Assembly (NCBI GenBank): GCA_036522275.1
Contig: DATDGC010000073.1
Coordinates: forward strand, 3,305 to 67,304
DNA length: 64,000 nt
Source: JAHFRG01 sp036522275
GTDB taxonomy: Bacteria > Pseudomonadota > Gammaproteobacteria > Burkholderiales > JAHFRG01
Direction of reading: 5' to 3'
The position numbers and the translations under genes are program-made. Shown piece after piece: positions 8,035 through 16,680 of this stretch; the first letter of the stretch is position 1; each line of letters opens with the position of its first letter. The notes under the pieces were generated by a model, which had not been told where the DNA came from, did no database searches, and worked only from the letters and a program-made list of their open reading frames with translations.

Positions 8035-9027
8035 TTACATGCTGCGTTGCTGCAACAGCACCTCTCCGCCGCGATTGCGCGCGGCGCAAACTTTAAAGCG
8101 CAACGCGCTGTCCGCTCCCCAGCGCGCTTCCACTTCCCGCAGCAGACTGCCTGCGCGGATTTCCGAATCCACTACGGCAAAACCGGTCGGCCCCCATGAG
8201 CTCTGGCCGACGCAATTCACGCCTTGGCTCTCCAGCCAGGCAAGCACTTCGCTCACTTTGCGGCTGGCATAACGTCCGCCCTGTGCCGGAGCAAAATGAT
8301 CGCCCACCACACGCTGTACTTCGCTTACTGCTTTTCCGAATTCCTGAACATCGGCCTCCACCAGCGCCGGCATTAAATGCATCAGTACCAGGCGGCACAA
8401 ATGCGCAGCACTCGCCTCCGGGAATTGCGGCAAGGTGCGAAAGACCTCGGCTTCATCAGTGCCATGCAGGCCCTGTGCCAGCAAATCGAAAATCAGCAAT
8501 ATCCGCCACTGTGACGGGAAGGTAATACGGCTGGTAATACGCGGCGGCTCGTCGCTTTTGCCGCGGCCTCCGTCAATCAGAAATCCGCCTTCGTCGAATG
8601 CGCCGATACCAATGCCGGAGCGGCATCCACGGTCCAGCACTGCGGCGATTTCCCTGGCGCCGAGATTCAAGTCATACAGACGCGCTGCCGCAATGCCCGC
8701 GGCGATGGCGAGCTGCGTGCCGGAGCCAAGACCGGTGTGCTCGGGTATCGCCTGCACCACCGCCATGCGCACTGCGCCGCGTAACGCCAGTCGCTCGTGC
8801 AGACGACGCAGCACAAGCATCGCGCGCTGCGTTTGCGCACCTTCAACCGAAAACATTGCAGCGCGCTCTGCGTAAATGCGCGTGCTGAATCCTTCGAGTG
8901 TCAAGCCCAGGCTGCCGAAGCGGCGGCCGGTGGCACCGTTCAAGTCCATGAACCCAAGGTGCAAGCGCGCCGGAGCCTCCACGACTACGCTCTGGGCTTC
9001 CTTATCAGTATTCAGCAAGCCATTCAT
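8035..9027 (-). CDS. mptG: Beta-ribofuranosylaminobenzene 5'-phosphate synthase
   Basis: MptG condenses 4-hydroxybenzoate or p-aminobenzoate with PRPP and decarboxylates, the first committed step towards the H4MPT arene-ribose. The 330-residue protein is a GHMP-fold enzyme, with the motif PEHTGLGSGTQLA at residues 95-107 and the N-terminal APARLHLGFMDLNG segment. It is the first gene of the minus-strand mptG-mtdB-(ATP-grasp)-mch-(ATP-grasp)-citG-like-fae run. Its start is divergent from fhcB across a 299-bp spacer, so both H4MPT operons may be co-regulated from there. Confidence 0.95.
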   Translation of the reverse strand: MNGLLNTDKEAQSVVVEAPARLHLGFMDLNGATGRRFGSLGLTLEGFSTRIYAERAAMFSVEGAQTQRAMLVLRRLHERLALRGAVRMAVVQAIPEHTGLGSGTQLAIAAGIAAARLYDLNLGAREIAAVLDRGCRSGIGIGAFDEGGFLIDGGRGKSDEPPRITSRITFPSQWRILLIFDLLAQGLHGTDEAEVFRTLPQFPEASAAHLCRLVLMHLMPALVEADVQEFGKAVSEVQRVVGDHFAPAQGGRYASRKVSEVLAWLESQGVNCVGQSSWGPTGFAVVDSEIRAGSLLREVEARWGADSALRFKVCAARNRGGEVLLQQRSM

Positions 9028-9326
9028 TATCTTGTGATTTCAATCCGGAAAGGTTCAGCAACTATCATGCCACCGGTTTTCTCATTGTATTTCAAGCCGG
9101 TCATGGCAGTCCAAAAGTCTATTTGCAATACGCGCGGAGCAGTGTGTCACTTTATCAGCGCATGGTGGCTCGTTTTGCTGCACTACCGTGCGATGGATAT
9201 ATGCTTAATATACAGCAAATTTTCGGCGGCTTGTGCTGCGCCGTGCGCCTACCCAAACATTAGGTCTTGGCATAGTATGTGCCTTTACCAATACAATCCG
9301 CCGCTGGCGGCAAGCGGAATCTCTTC
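9028..9326. promoter_or_regulatory. Divergent mptG/fhcB control region with sigma54-like element
   Basis: This 299-bp gap between divergent H4MPT operons contains no gene. Towards fhcB, TTGGCATAGTATGTGC (9267-9282) has GG and GC separated by exactly 10 nt, the spacing of a -24/-12 sigma54 promoter, although the bases flanking GC are not ideal. A weak sigma70 alternative is TTGGCA with TACAAT at 9292-9297, but the spacer is long (19 nt). On the minus side I see no convincing promoter. The overall assignment is tentative. Confidence 0.35.
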
Positions 9327-10601
9327 ATGACGCAACTTTTATCTCCCGGAGTATGGGACGAAGTACCGTGCCCGTTTTGCGGACTCGCATGCGATGATCT
9401 ACGCGTCGCCGCGCAACCCGGCAAGCTTGAAGTCATCGCCAACGGCTGCCCTGTCAGCGCCAAGGCATTTGCCGGGCTAAGTTCCTCGAAAGCGATTGCT
9501 CCGCGCATCGCAGGAAAAACCGCTTCGCTTAAAAACGCCGTGGCAGCGGCTGCGGTTATTCTCAGCAAAGCAAAACAACCGCTGCTCGCGGGCCTGGGCA
9601 CTGATGTGGCGGGAATGCGCGCGCTGATGCAAATCGCCGACCGCATAGGCGCAGTGGTGGACCACATGAACAGCGCTTATTTCATGAGTAATGTGCTGGC
9701 GTTGCAGGATGGCGGCTGGCTCACCACCACTTTGAGCGAAGTGAAAAACCGCGTGGATTTGCTGGTGATTGCCGGCACCGATGTGGCGAGCCGTTTTCCG
9801 CGCTTTTTCGAGCGCTATATCTGGAACCGCGACGCGCTGTTTGGCAGCAATACCCGCGAAGTCGTGTACCTGGGACGCGGACTGGATACTCAAGCGGGTA
9901 CCGCCCCCGACGGGCGTAAACCGACCGTCATCGCCTGCGACGTCACGCGCATCGGCGAAATAGCAGGCGCGCTGCGCTGCCTTATCGCCGGCCGGCATAT
10001 GCAGATTGACCCAGTTGCGGGCGTACCGTTATCCGAATTGCAGCAGCTTGCCAAACGCATGCAAAACGCACGCTATGGGGTACTCGCCTGGGCTGCCGCA
10101 GATTTTGATTTCAAGCATGCGGAGCTTACCGTGCAAAGCCTGTGCGAGCTGGTGAAGGATTTGAACCGCGGCACGCGCTTTTCCGGTCTTCCATTGGGCG
10201 GCAATGAAGGCGACGTGACCGCCAACCAGGTGTGCAGCTGGCAAAGCGGCTTCCCTTTACGCACTGGTTTTGGGAGCGGGCACCCTGATTATGATCCGCG
10301 TCATTTCTCTGCCAACCGCATGCTGCAGAAAAACGAAGCGGACGCGCTGTTGTGGGTTTCCAGCTTCAACGAGAAACGCACGCCGCCCGAAACCGCCGTT
10401 CCCACTGCGGTGCTCGGGCGCAGCGGCATGAGTTTCATCAAGGAACCGGACGTTTACATACCGGTCGCCACCCCGGGAATTGATCATTCCGGACATGTTT
10501 ACCGCACTGATAACGTGGTGGCGCTGCCGCTAAGGAAGCTTCGCGAGAATGCGCTGCCTTCCGTGGCCCAGGTTGTCGCCGAAATTGAAAAAGCGTTGTA
10601 A
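9327..10601 (+). CDS. fhcB: Formyltransferase/hydrolase complex subunit B (formylmethanofuran dehydrogenase subunit B-like)
   Basis: The 424-residue subunit starts MTQLLSPGVWDEVPCPFCGLACDDL, the cysteine-containing N-terminus of FwdB/FhcB, and belongs to the molybdopterin oxidoreductase fold. In methylotrophic bacteria the Fhc complex has lost the redox function and only hydrolyses formyl-methylofuran to formate; FhcB is structural. The frame is open from 9279, but ATG 9327 gives the family start. The ribosome-binding site is weak (AGCGGAA). It is followed 8 nt later by fhcA in a B-A-D-C order. Confidence 0.94.
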   Translation: MTQLLSPGVWDEVPCPFCGLACDDLRVAAQPGKLEVIANGCPVSAKAFAGLSSSKAIAPRIAGKTASLKNAVAAAAVILSKAKQPLLAGLGTDVAGMRALMQIADRIGAVVDHMNSAYFMSNVLALQDGGWLTTTLSEVKNRVDLLVIAGTDVASRFPRFFERYIWNRDALFGSNTREVVYLGRGLDTQAGTAPDGRKPTVIACDVTRIGEIAGALRCLIAGRHMQIDPVAGVPLSELQQLAKRMQNARYGVLAWAAADFDFKHAELTVQSLCELVKDLNRGTRFSGLPLGGNEGDVTANQVCSWQSGFPLRTGFGSGHPDYDPRHFSANRMLQKNEADALLWVSSFNEKRTPPETAVPTAVLGRSGMSFIKEPDVYIPVATPGIDHSGHVYRTDNVVALPLRKLRENALPSVAQVVAEIEKAL

Positions 10602-10609
10602 TTCCGCTG

Positions 10610-12277
10610 ATGCTTACTAAACTTAATGGCGGCAAAATCTACGACCCCGCCAATCAGGTCAACGGCGAAGTGCACCATGTATTTATTCGCGACGGCCGTA
10701 TTGTCGCCGCGCCCACTTCCGACGAGCGGGTGGAGCGCGAGTACGATGTTTCCGGCAGAATCGTGATGGCGGGAGCGATAGATCTACACACCCATATCGG
10801 CGGCGGCAAAGTGAATATCGCGCGTAACATGCTGCCCGAAGACCATCGCGGCGATATCGTTGAACGTACTCCGCTCACCCGTTCCGGCTGCGGTCATGCC
10901 GTGCCTTCCACGCTAACCACGGGATACCGTTATGCCGAGATGGGCTATACCGCGTGCTTCGAACCGGCGATGCTGCCGGTGAATGCGCGCCAGGCGCACA
11001 TGGAAATGGGCGACACGCCCATCGTCGACAAGGGCGGCTATGCCTTGCTTGGAAGCGATGATTTCCTGCTGCGCATGCTGGCTGCCAAATCCGACCAAAA
11101 AGCAATCAACGATTATGTGGCATGGACGCTCAATGCCGCGCACTGCATCGGCATCAAAGTGGTGAATCCGGGGGGCATCTCCGCGTTCAAATTCAACCAG
11201 CGCAAACTGGATGTGGACGAGGAGCATGTGTATTACCATGTTACGCCGCGACGGATACTCAAAATCCTCACGCAGGCGCTCAGCGACATCGGCGTGCCGC
11301 ATCCGCTGCATGTGCATGGAAGCAATCTCGGCGTGCCGGGCAATGTGGAGACCACGTTGGAAACCATAAAAGCGGCCGAAGGCCTGCCGATGCACCTCAC
11401 ACACATCCAGTTCCACAGCTACGACACCGAGGGAGACCGGAAATTTTCTTCCGGCGCGGCGCGCGTGGCCGAAGTCATCAACCACAACAAAAATATTTCC
11501 GCAGATGTCGGACAAATCATGTTCGGCCAGACCGTGACTGCTTCCGGCGATACCATGGCGCAGTACCGCAACGCGCCGCATGGCCATCCGCAAAAATGGG
11601 TGGTGATGGACATCGAGTGCGACGCCGGCTGCGGCGTGGTGCCATTCCGCTATCGCGACAAGAATTTCGTCAATGCATTGCAGTGGGCTATCGGCCTGGA
11701 AATTTTCCTGATGGTCAACGACCCGTGGCGCATTTTCCTCACCACCGATCATCCCACCGGCGCGCCCTTCATGAGCTACCCTCACCTGATTAAACTGCTC
11801 ATGGACAAAACTTATCGAAACAACACCCTTGCCGCCATCAACCCCGATGCTGCGGCAATGAGCACGCTGGCGAGCCTTACGCGTGAATATACTCTCTATG
11901 AAATCGCCATCATGACGCGGGCTGCGCCGGCAAAAATCCTCGGCCTTGCCGACCGCGGGCATCTCGGGCCGGGCGCTGCCGCCGATATCACCGTCTACAG
12001 CGAAGATGCCGACAAGGAAAGAATGTTCGCCAAGCCCGATTATGTGTTTAAGGATGGCGAGCTGGTGGCGCAAAACGGCAAGATCGTCAAAGTCACCCGG
12101 GGCAATACGCACGTGGTGAAACCCGAGTTCGATAAAAGCATCGAAAAGCAGCTTAAATCCTATTTCGAGCGCTACCAAACAATACGCATGGACAACTTCA
12201 AGATTAGCGACGACGAGATGTACGAATTCGGGCACGGCAACAAACTCTTGCTGCATCCCTGCAGGAAAAACGGGTAA
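10610..12277 (+). CDS. fhcA: Formyltransferase/hydrolase complex subunit A
   Basis: FhcA is the amidohydrolase that releases formate from formyl-methylofuran. The 555-residue protein has the metal-binding HTH of IDLHTHIGGGKVN at residues 60-62, a LHVHGSNLGVPGN histidine segment, and TTDHPTGAPF with the catalytic-type aspartate, as in FmdA/FwdA. Length is typical (about 550). It lies 8 nt after fhcB with no clear Shine-Dalgarno sequence, suggesting coupled translation. A repeat-filled gap of 147 bp separates it from fhcD. A 447-codon open frame on the opposite strand is a shadow. Confidence 0.96.
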   Translation: MLTKLNGGKIYDPANQVNGEVHHVFIRDGRIVAAPTSDERVEREYDVSGRIVMAGAIDLHTHIGGGKVNIARNMLPEDHRGDIVERTPLTRSGCGHAVPSTLTTGYRYAEMGYTACFEPAMLPVNARQAHMEMGDTPIVDKGGYALLGSDDFLLRMLAAKSDQKAINDYVAWTLNAAHCIGIKVVNPGGISAFKFNQRKLDVDEEHVYYHVTPRRILKILTQALSDIGVPHPLHVHGSNLGVPGNVETTLETIKAAEGLPMHLTHIQFHSYDTEGDRKFSSGAARVAEVINHNKNISADVGQIMFGQTVTASGDTMAQYRNAPHGHPQKWVVMDIECDAGCGVVPFRYRDKNFVNALQWAIGLEIFLMVNDPWRIFLTTDHPTGAPFMSYPHLIKLLMDKTYRNNTLAAINPDAAAMSTLASLTREYTLYEIAIMTRAAPAKILGLADRGHLGPGAAADITVYSEDADKERMFAKPDYVFKDGELVAQNGKIVKVTRGNTHVVKPEFDKSIEKQLKSYFERYQTIRMDNFKISDDEMYEFGHGNKLLLHPCRKNG

Positions 12278-12284
12278 AACCTTT

Positions 12285-12402
12285 TACCGCGGAGGACGCA
12301 GAGGACGCAGAGGAAGCAGAGGAAGCAGAGGAAGCAGAGAAAACCTTGCATAAATTTTCATGGTTTTGTTTTCCTCCGCGTCCTTTGCGACCTCTGCGGT
12401 GA
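12285..12402. repeat. Purine-rich tandem and inverted repeat in the fhcA-fhcD gap
   Basis: After ACCGCGGAGGACGCAGAG come tandem units GAGGACGCA, then GAGGAAGCA three times, and the gap ends with an inverted version (TCCTCCGCGTCC...CCTCTGCGGTGAA). The whole can fold as a long hairpin inside the fhc operon. It matches the CACAGAG/GCAGAGG-type intergenic repeats seen near 1361, 25500 and 55352. No gene is present. Confidence 0.7.
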
Positions 12403-12424
12403 ATGCTTTGCAGTTAATACTTTT

Positions 12425-13321
12425 ATGGTCATTAACGGCGTCACCATAGACGACACCTTTGCCGAAGCCTTTGGCATGAAGGCGACCCGCGTCATCATCA
12501 CCGCCCACAATCTCAAATGGGCGTATCACGCGGCCACCGCGGCCACCGGTTTCGCCACTTCAGTAATCGCCTGCGGCTGTGAGGCGGGAATCGAGCGCAA
12601 GCTCGAGCCTGATGAGACTAAGGACGGGCGCCCCGGTGCGGCGATATTGCTGTTCGCCATCTCGGGAAAGGAACTGGCTAAGCAGCTGGAGCGGCGCGTC
12701 GGCCAATGCGTGCTCACCTCTCCCACCAGCGCCGCGTTTGCCGGTATAACCGAAGGCGAGCCGTTGCCATTGGGGAAAAACCTGCGTTACTTCGGCGACG
12801 GCTTCCAGTCCTCCAAGCTGATTGGCGGCAAACGCCTGTGGCGCGTGCCGGTGATGGATGGTGAATTCCTGTGTGAAGAAACCACCGGCATGACGAAAGC
12901 GGTGGGTGGGGGCAATTTCCTGATTCTGGCGGAATCGCTGGCGCAGGCGCTCGCCGCTGGCGAAGCGGCCATCGAAGCCATGCGCAAAGTGCCCAACGTC
13001 ATCATGCCTTTCCCCGGCGGCATCGTGCGCTCCGGGTCAAAAGTCGGTTCCAAATACAAGGCGCTCATGGCTTCCACCAACGATGCGTTTTGCCCGACCA
13101 TTCGCGGCATCACCCAATCCGAATTGTCTGAAGGCATCGAGGCGGTGCTGGAAATCGTGATTGACGGCCTCAACGAGCCTGATGTGCGCAATGCCATGCG
13201 AGCCGGCATCTCCGCCGCGTGCGCGCTGGGGGCAAAAAACGGTATACGCCGCATCACCGCAGGCAACTATGGCGGCAAGCTGGGGCAGTTTCATTTTCAT
13301 TTGCGTCAAATCATGTCATGA
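12425..13321 (+). CDS. fhcD: Formylmethanofuran:tetrahydromethanopterin formyltransferase (Fhc subunit D)
   Basis: FhcD (Ftr) moves the formyl group from 5-formyl-H4MPT to methylofuran. The 298-residue protein starts MVINGVTIDDTFAEAFGMKATR and continues with VIITAHNLKWAYHAATAATG, then FPGGIVRSGSKVGSKYK and the C-terminal ISAACALGAKNGIRRITAGNYGG, all characteristic of Ftr. Length matches the family (about 297). ATG 12425 lacks a visible Shine-Dalgarno sequence, and the repeat-rich upstream gap may affect translation. The stop overlaps the fhcC start as ATGA. Confidence 0.96.
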   Translation: MVINGVTIDDTFAEAFGMKATRVIITAHNLKWAYHAATAATGFATSVIACGCEAGIERKLEPDETKDGRPGAAILLFAISGKELAKQLERRVGQCVLTSPTSAAFAGITEGEPLPLGKNLRYFGDGFQSSKLIGGKRLWRVPVMDGEFLCEETTGMTKAVGGGNFLILAESLAQALAAGEAAIEAMRKVPNVIMPFPGGIVRSGSKVGSKYKALMASTNDAFCPTIRGITQSELSEGIEAVLEIVIDGLNEPDVRNAMRAGISAACALGAKNGIRRITAGNYGGKLGQFHFHLRQIMS

Positions 13322-14133
13322 GCGCGCTGACCTTAACTTTAAAAGAAACGCCGCGGCAGCGTGTAGACCTGTCCCCGCTCACGCCTGATTTACTCAAGGA
13401 AAAATCCCCGCCCGAAATCTCTGTCATTGAACTCTCAAGTGGCAATCGCAGGCTGCGGGTGAGCGAGCTTTTTTCTCTAAGCGGAGATGATCCATCCAGC
13501 CTGGTGATTAAAAACAGTTGCGACAAACTCGACCGCATCGGGCAAGCGATGAACAACGGCAGCATCACGGTACACGGCGATTGCGGCGCCTACGTCGGAT
13601 TCGCCATGAAAAACGGCGCTATCACCGTGCATGGCAATGTTGGCGCTTATGCCGCAAGCGGAATGAAAAACGGCTTGCTCCACATTCGCGGCAACGCGGA
13701 TGATTTCCTTGCCGCTGCTATTCCCGGCGACCGGCACGGCATGAAGGGTGGGATGGTGATCGTCACAGGCAATGCCGGCGACCGCGTGGGCGACCACATG
13801 CTCCGCGGCGCGGTGCTGATCGAAGGTAATGCCGGAGATTTCTGCGCTTCGCGCATGCTCGCAGGCACCATCGCAGTGCTGGGAAAAGCAGCAAGCTTTG
13901 CCGGCCACGGCATGAAGCGAGGCACTCTCCTGCTCAATACCATGCCAAATAATTTGCCCGCCACTTTCAACGATTGCGGCGTGCACCATATCAATTATCT
14001 GCCACTGCTCATCAAATCCTGGCAATCCCTTGACAGCAAATTCGCGCGGCTCGAACTGCGCTCACGCGTGCGCCGCTACATGGGCGACCTGGCGAACGCA
14101 GGCAAGGGCGAAATTTTAGTGTGGCAACAATAA
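13318..14133 (+). CDS. fhcC: Formyltransferase/hydrolase complex subunit C
   Basis: FhcC is the beta-helical subunit of the Fhc complex, related to FmdC and the glutamate synthase C-terminal domain. The 271-residue protein consists of repeated G-x-x-G-x-x-M-x-x-G-type turns (GNVGAYAASGMKNG, GNAGDRVGDHMLRG, GNAGDFCASRMLAG, FAGHGMKRG) that build a right-handed beta helix. An in-frame extension begins at 13219, but ATG 13318 overlaps the fhcD stop (ATGA) and is preferred. gluQ follows with no spacer, so the operon continues into an unrelated gene. Confidence 0.95.
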   Translation: MSALTLTLKETPRQRVDLSPLTPDLLKEKSPPEISVIELSSGNRRLRVSELFSLSGDDPSSLVIKNSCDKLDRIGQAMNNGSITVHGDCGAYVGFAMKNGAITVHGNVGAYAASGMKNGLLHIRGNADDFLAAAIPGDRHGMKGGMVIVTGNAGDRVGDHMLRGAVLIEGNAGDFCASRMLAGTIAVLGKAASFAGHGMKRGTLLLNTMPNNLPATFNDCGVHHINYLPLLIKSWQSLDSKFARLELRSRVRRYMGDLANAGKGEILVWQQ

Positions 14134-15024
14134 ATGCTCTACCGCGGCCGCTTTGCACCCTCTCCCACCGGGCCGCTGCATTTTGGTTCGCTGATTGCCG
14201 CGGTCGGCAGTTTCCTTGAAGCAAAAAGCCGCAACGGCGAGTGGCTGGTGCGTATTGAAGATCTCGATCCCCCACGCGAGGAGCCCGGCGCCAGCGATGA
14301 GATTCTGCGCACGCTCGAAGCCTGCGGCATGGAATGGGACGGCGATATTGTTTACCAGAGTGCGCGCCGGGATGCTTATCATGCCGCGCTGCACAGCTTG
14401 CGGGGGCGTAGTTTGGTTTACCCCTGCGCCTGCAGCCGCCGCGAAATAGCCGATTCGGCAATCGAAGGAATAGATGGGCCGGTTTATCCCGGCACTTGCC
14501 GCAACGGTCTGCCACCGCGGCGCAGAGCCCGCGTCTGGCGCGTGAAAACCAATCAACAGCTCGTTGAATTCACCGATACATTACAGGGGTATGTTGCACA
14601 GCGTCTCGAAATTAATGTAGGGGATTATGTGCTGTACCGCGCAGACCAGGTTTACGCTTATCAGCTTGCGGTGGTGGTGGACGACGCCGAGCAGGGAATT
14701 ACCGATATTGTGCGTGGCGCCGACTTGCTGAGTTCGACTCCCCGGCAACTTTATTTGCAAAAGCTGCTGGGATTCCCCACGCCGAAATATATGCACTTGC
14801 CGGTGGCGCTCGACAGTTCCGGCAAAAAACTCAGCAAGCAAACTTATGCACCCGCGCTGGGCCAGGGGCAGGAAATGCCCTGGCTATACCACGCATTGCG
14901 CTTCCTCGGGCAGAATCCGCCGCCCAGGCTGGCCAAGGCCAGTCTCGGCAGCTTCTGGGAATGGGCGGTATTGCACTGGGACGCCAAAAAAATTCCGCAA
15001 GCGCGCGCCTTGCAGGCGCACTAG
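14134..15024 (+). CDS. gluQ: Glutamyl-Q tRNA(Asp) synthetase
   Basis: GluQ attaches glutamate to queuosine at position 34 of tRNA(Asp). The 296-residue protein is a truncated class I glutamyl-tRNA synthetase: FAPSPTGPLHFGSL (HIGH-type motif) at residues 7-20, a zinc-site cysteine group (YPCACSRRE and GTCRNG), and KKLSKQ as the KMSKS motif. It has no anticodon-binding domain, which separates it from GltX. ATG 14134 directly follows the fhcC stop, so it is probably read through from the fhc operon. Confidence 0.93.
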   Translation: MLYRGRFAPSPTGPLHFGSLIAAVGSFLEAKSRNGEWLVRIEDLDPPREEPGASDEILRTLEACGMEWDGDIVYQSARRDAYHAALHSLRGRSLVYPCACSRREIADSAIEGIDGPVYPGTCRNGLPPRRRARVWRVKTNQQLVEFTDTLQGYVAQRLEINVGDYVLYRADQVYAYQLAVVVDDAEQGITDIVRGADLLSSTPRQLYLQKLLGFPTPKYMHLPVALDSSGKKLSKQTYAPALGQGQEMPWLYHALRFLGQNPPPRLAKASLGSFWEWAVLHWDAKKIPQARALQAH

Positions 15025-15036
15025 AACCTACTCATC

Positions 15037-15699
15037 ATGGCCAATAAGACTTTTAGCTTAACCGATGCCGTCTACCGCTATCTGCTGTCGGCGTCGCTGC
15101 GCGAACCCGAAATTTTGCGTAAATTGCGTGAAGAAACGGCAAAAGACCCGATGGCGCGCATGCAAATCGCGCCTGAGCAGGGACAATTCATGGCGTTGCT
15201 GGTGCAGCTTATGGGCGCAAAAAAATGCATCGAGATCGGCGTATTCACCGGTTACAGCTCGCTGTGCGTTGCCTTGGCATTGCCGCCAGATGGCAAAATT
15301 ACCGCGTGTGACCTGAGCGAGGAGTGGACACAAATCGCGCGCCGCTATTGGCAGGAAGCGGGTGTAGCACAAAAAATAGAACTGCGGCTTGCCCCAGCGC
15401 TTAAAACGCTGGATGCGCTGCTCGCCGAAAACCAGGCCGGCACCTACGATTTCGCTTTCATCGACGCAGACAAGGAAAATTATCTCGCTTATTACGAGTA
15501 TTGCTTGAAGTTACTGCGGCGCGGCGGCCTGATCGCGATTGATAACACTTTATGGTCGGGACGCGTTGCCGAACCGGATAATCATGAGACGGATACCGTG
15601 GCGCTGCGCGAGTTCAACAGCAGTCTGCATCAGGACCAACGGGTTGCGCTGTCGCTGCTGCCGATTGCCGACGGGCTCACGCTCGTGTTGAAACTCTAA
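15037..15699 (+). CDS. Class I SAM-dependent O-methyltransferase (caffeoyl-CoA OMT-like)
   Basis: The 220-residue protein has the SAM-binding loop CIEIGVFTGYSSLCVALALP (about residues 64-83), an acidic residue in TACDLSEEW, and the catalytic metal-ligand block AFIDADKENYLAYYEYC with LIAIDNTLWSGRV, as in cation-dependent catechol/caffeoyl-CoA-type O-methyltransferases. Substrate is unknown; such enzymes are common in proteobacteria and methylate small catechols. It sits 12 nt after gluQ as the end of the plus-strand run and overlaps the convergent amidotransferase gene by 4 nt. Confidence 0.85.
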   Translation: MANKTFSLTDAVYRYLLSASLREPEILRKLREETAKDPMARMQIAPEQGQFMALLVQLMGAKKCIEIGVFTGYSSLCVALALPPDGKITACDLSEEWTQIARRYWQEAGVAQKIELRLAPALKTLDALLAENQAGTYDFAFIDADKENYLAYYEYCLKLLRRGGLIAIDNTLWSGRVAEPDNHETDTVALREFNSSLHQDQRVALSLLPIADGLTLVLKL

Positions 15700-16466
15700 A
15701 GAGACAACGGCTCACCGTCTTTGAACAGCAGAAACTCCCCTGGTGCCATTTCCGTCCAGCTCTCGTTATCAGTGAGCGGCAGCGTTGCGATTATCGCCAC
15801 CTTGTCGTTCGGTTTGGTGAGCCGGCTGAAATCCACCGTGATGTCCTGGTCCTTCAAGTGCGCGCGGCCAAACGGGGCATGGCGCAGCACGTAGGAAAGT
15901 TGGTCGGCACAGTGGGCAAAAAGACACTCGCCGTTGGACAGCAGATAATTAAACACGCCGTAGTTAGCCAGTTCGCAAGTAACTTCCTTGACTGCTGCAT
16001 AAAGGAGTTCGACCCCCGGCTGTCCGTTCGGGAACATCCGGCGCAAGGCCTCTAGCAGGAAACAGAAAGCCCGCTCACTGTCGGTGGTGCCGACCGGGTA
16101 GTAATTACCGTTGAGCTGGGGATGAAAATCTTTGAGCGTGCCGTTGTGCGCGAAAATCCAGTAACGACCCCACAATTCGCGCATGAACGGGTGGGTATTC
16201 TGCAGCGATATCTCGCCTTGCGTAGCTTTGCGGATGTGGGCAATCACGTTGAGCGAGTGGATGGGATACTTGCGCACCAGCTCCGCCACTGGCGACCGGG
16301 TGGCCGGCTTGGGATCAAGAAACAGCCGGCAGCCCAAGCCTTCAAAGAAAGCGATTCCCCAGCCATCGCCGTGATGATCGGTGCCACCACCGCGCGTGTG
16401 AAATCCCTCGAAGGAAAAGCAAATATCGGTGGGCACATTGCAGTTCATGCCCAGCAACTGGCACAT
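15696..16466 (-). CDS. Class II glutamine amidotransferase, YafJ-like
   Basis: ATG 16466 gives MCQLLGMNCNVPTD, placing the catalytic nucleophile Cys at position 2, as required for Ntn-type class II amidotransferases; the five extra upstream residues in the open frame are therefore rejected. Other family segments are HHGDGWGIAFFEG, HIRKATQGEISLQNTHPF and FAHNGTL. The 256-residue length fits YafJ, a stand-alone glutaminase domain of unknown partner. It is convergent with the O-methyltransferase (4-nt overlap) and lies beyond the MFS gene pair on the same strand. Confidence 0.88.
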   Translation of the reverse strand: MCQLLGMNCNVPTDICFSFEGFHTRGGGTDHHGDGWGIAFFEGLGCRLFLDPKPATRSPVAELVRKYPIHSLNVIAHIRKATQGEISLQNTHPFMRELWGRYWIFAHNGTLKDFHPQLNGNYYPVGTTDSERAFCFLLEALRRMFPNGQPGVELLYAAVKEVTCELANYGVFNYLLSNGECLFAHCADQLSYVLRHAPFGRAHLKDQDITVDFSRLTKPNDKVAIIATLPLTDNESWTEMAPGEFLLFKDGEPLSL

Positions 16467-16542
16467 CTCGAACCTCGGCAAAACAGTGACAGCCGTAGCT
16501 GCGTTGTTCTAGTTATAATACAAAATCGGTAAAAAAATAAAT

Positions 16543-16680
16543 TCAGCACAACCGTGTATTGGCGAAGTCGATCAGCATTGCCGGATTGATGTACGCTTTA
16601 AAAACCAGGTAAATGATGCCTCCCGCTACTGCCAGCGGCACCAGCCATAACAGAGTTTTTTGCAATTCGGTCAAATTCAT
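16543..16680 (-). CDS. Small single-span membrane protein coupled to the MFS gene
   Basis: The reverse strand carries a 45-codon frame: MNLTELQKTLLWLVPLAVAG, then GIIYLVFKAYINPAMLIDFA and a short tail ending in Cys. It has one hydrophobic helix (about residues 10-27) followed by a short tail. Its ATG overlaps the stop of the MFS transporter as ATGA, so translation is probably coupled. I do not recognise a family. Its position suggests an accessory peptide of the transporter. It is short enough to be missed by standard gene finding. Confidence 0.6.
   Translation of the reverse strand: MNLTELQKTLLWLVPLAVAGGIIYLVFKAYINPAMLIDFANTRLC

Noticed and set aside
10913..12256. 447-codon open frame opposite fhcA
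   Set aside because: It is antisense to a well-recognised gene; no family features, and its openness follows from the codon bias of fhcA.
12285..12340. Short direct repeats considered as a CRISPR array
   Set aside because: Units of 9 nt without spacers; no cas genes in the window.
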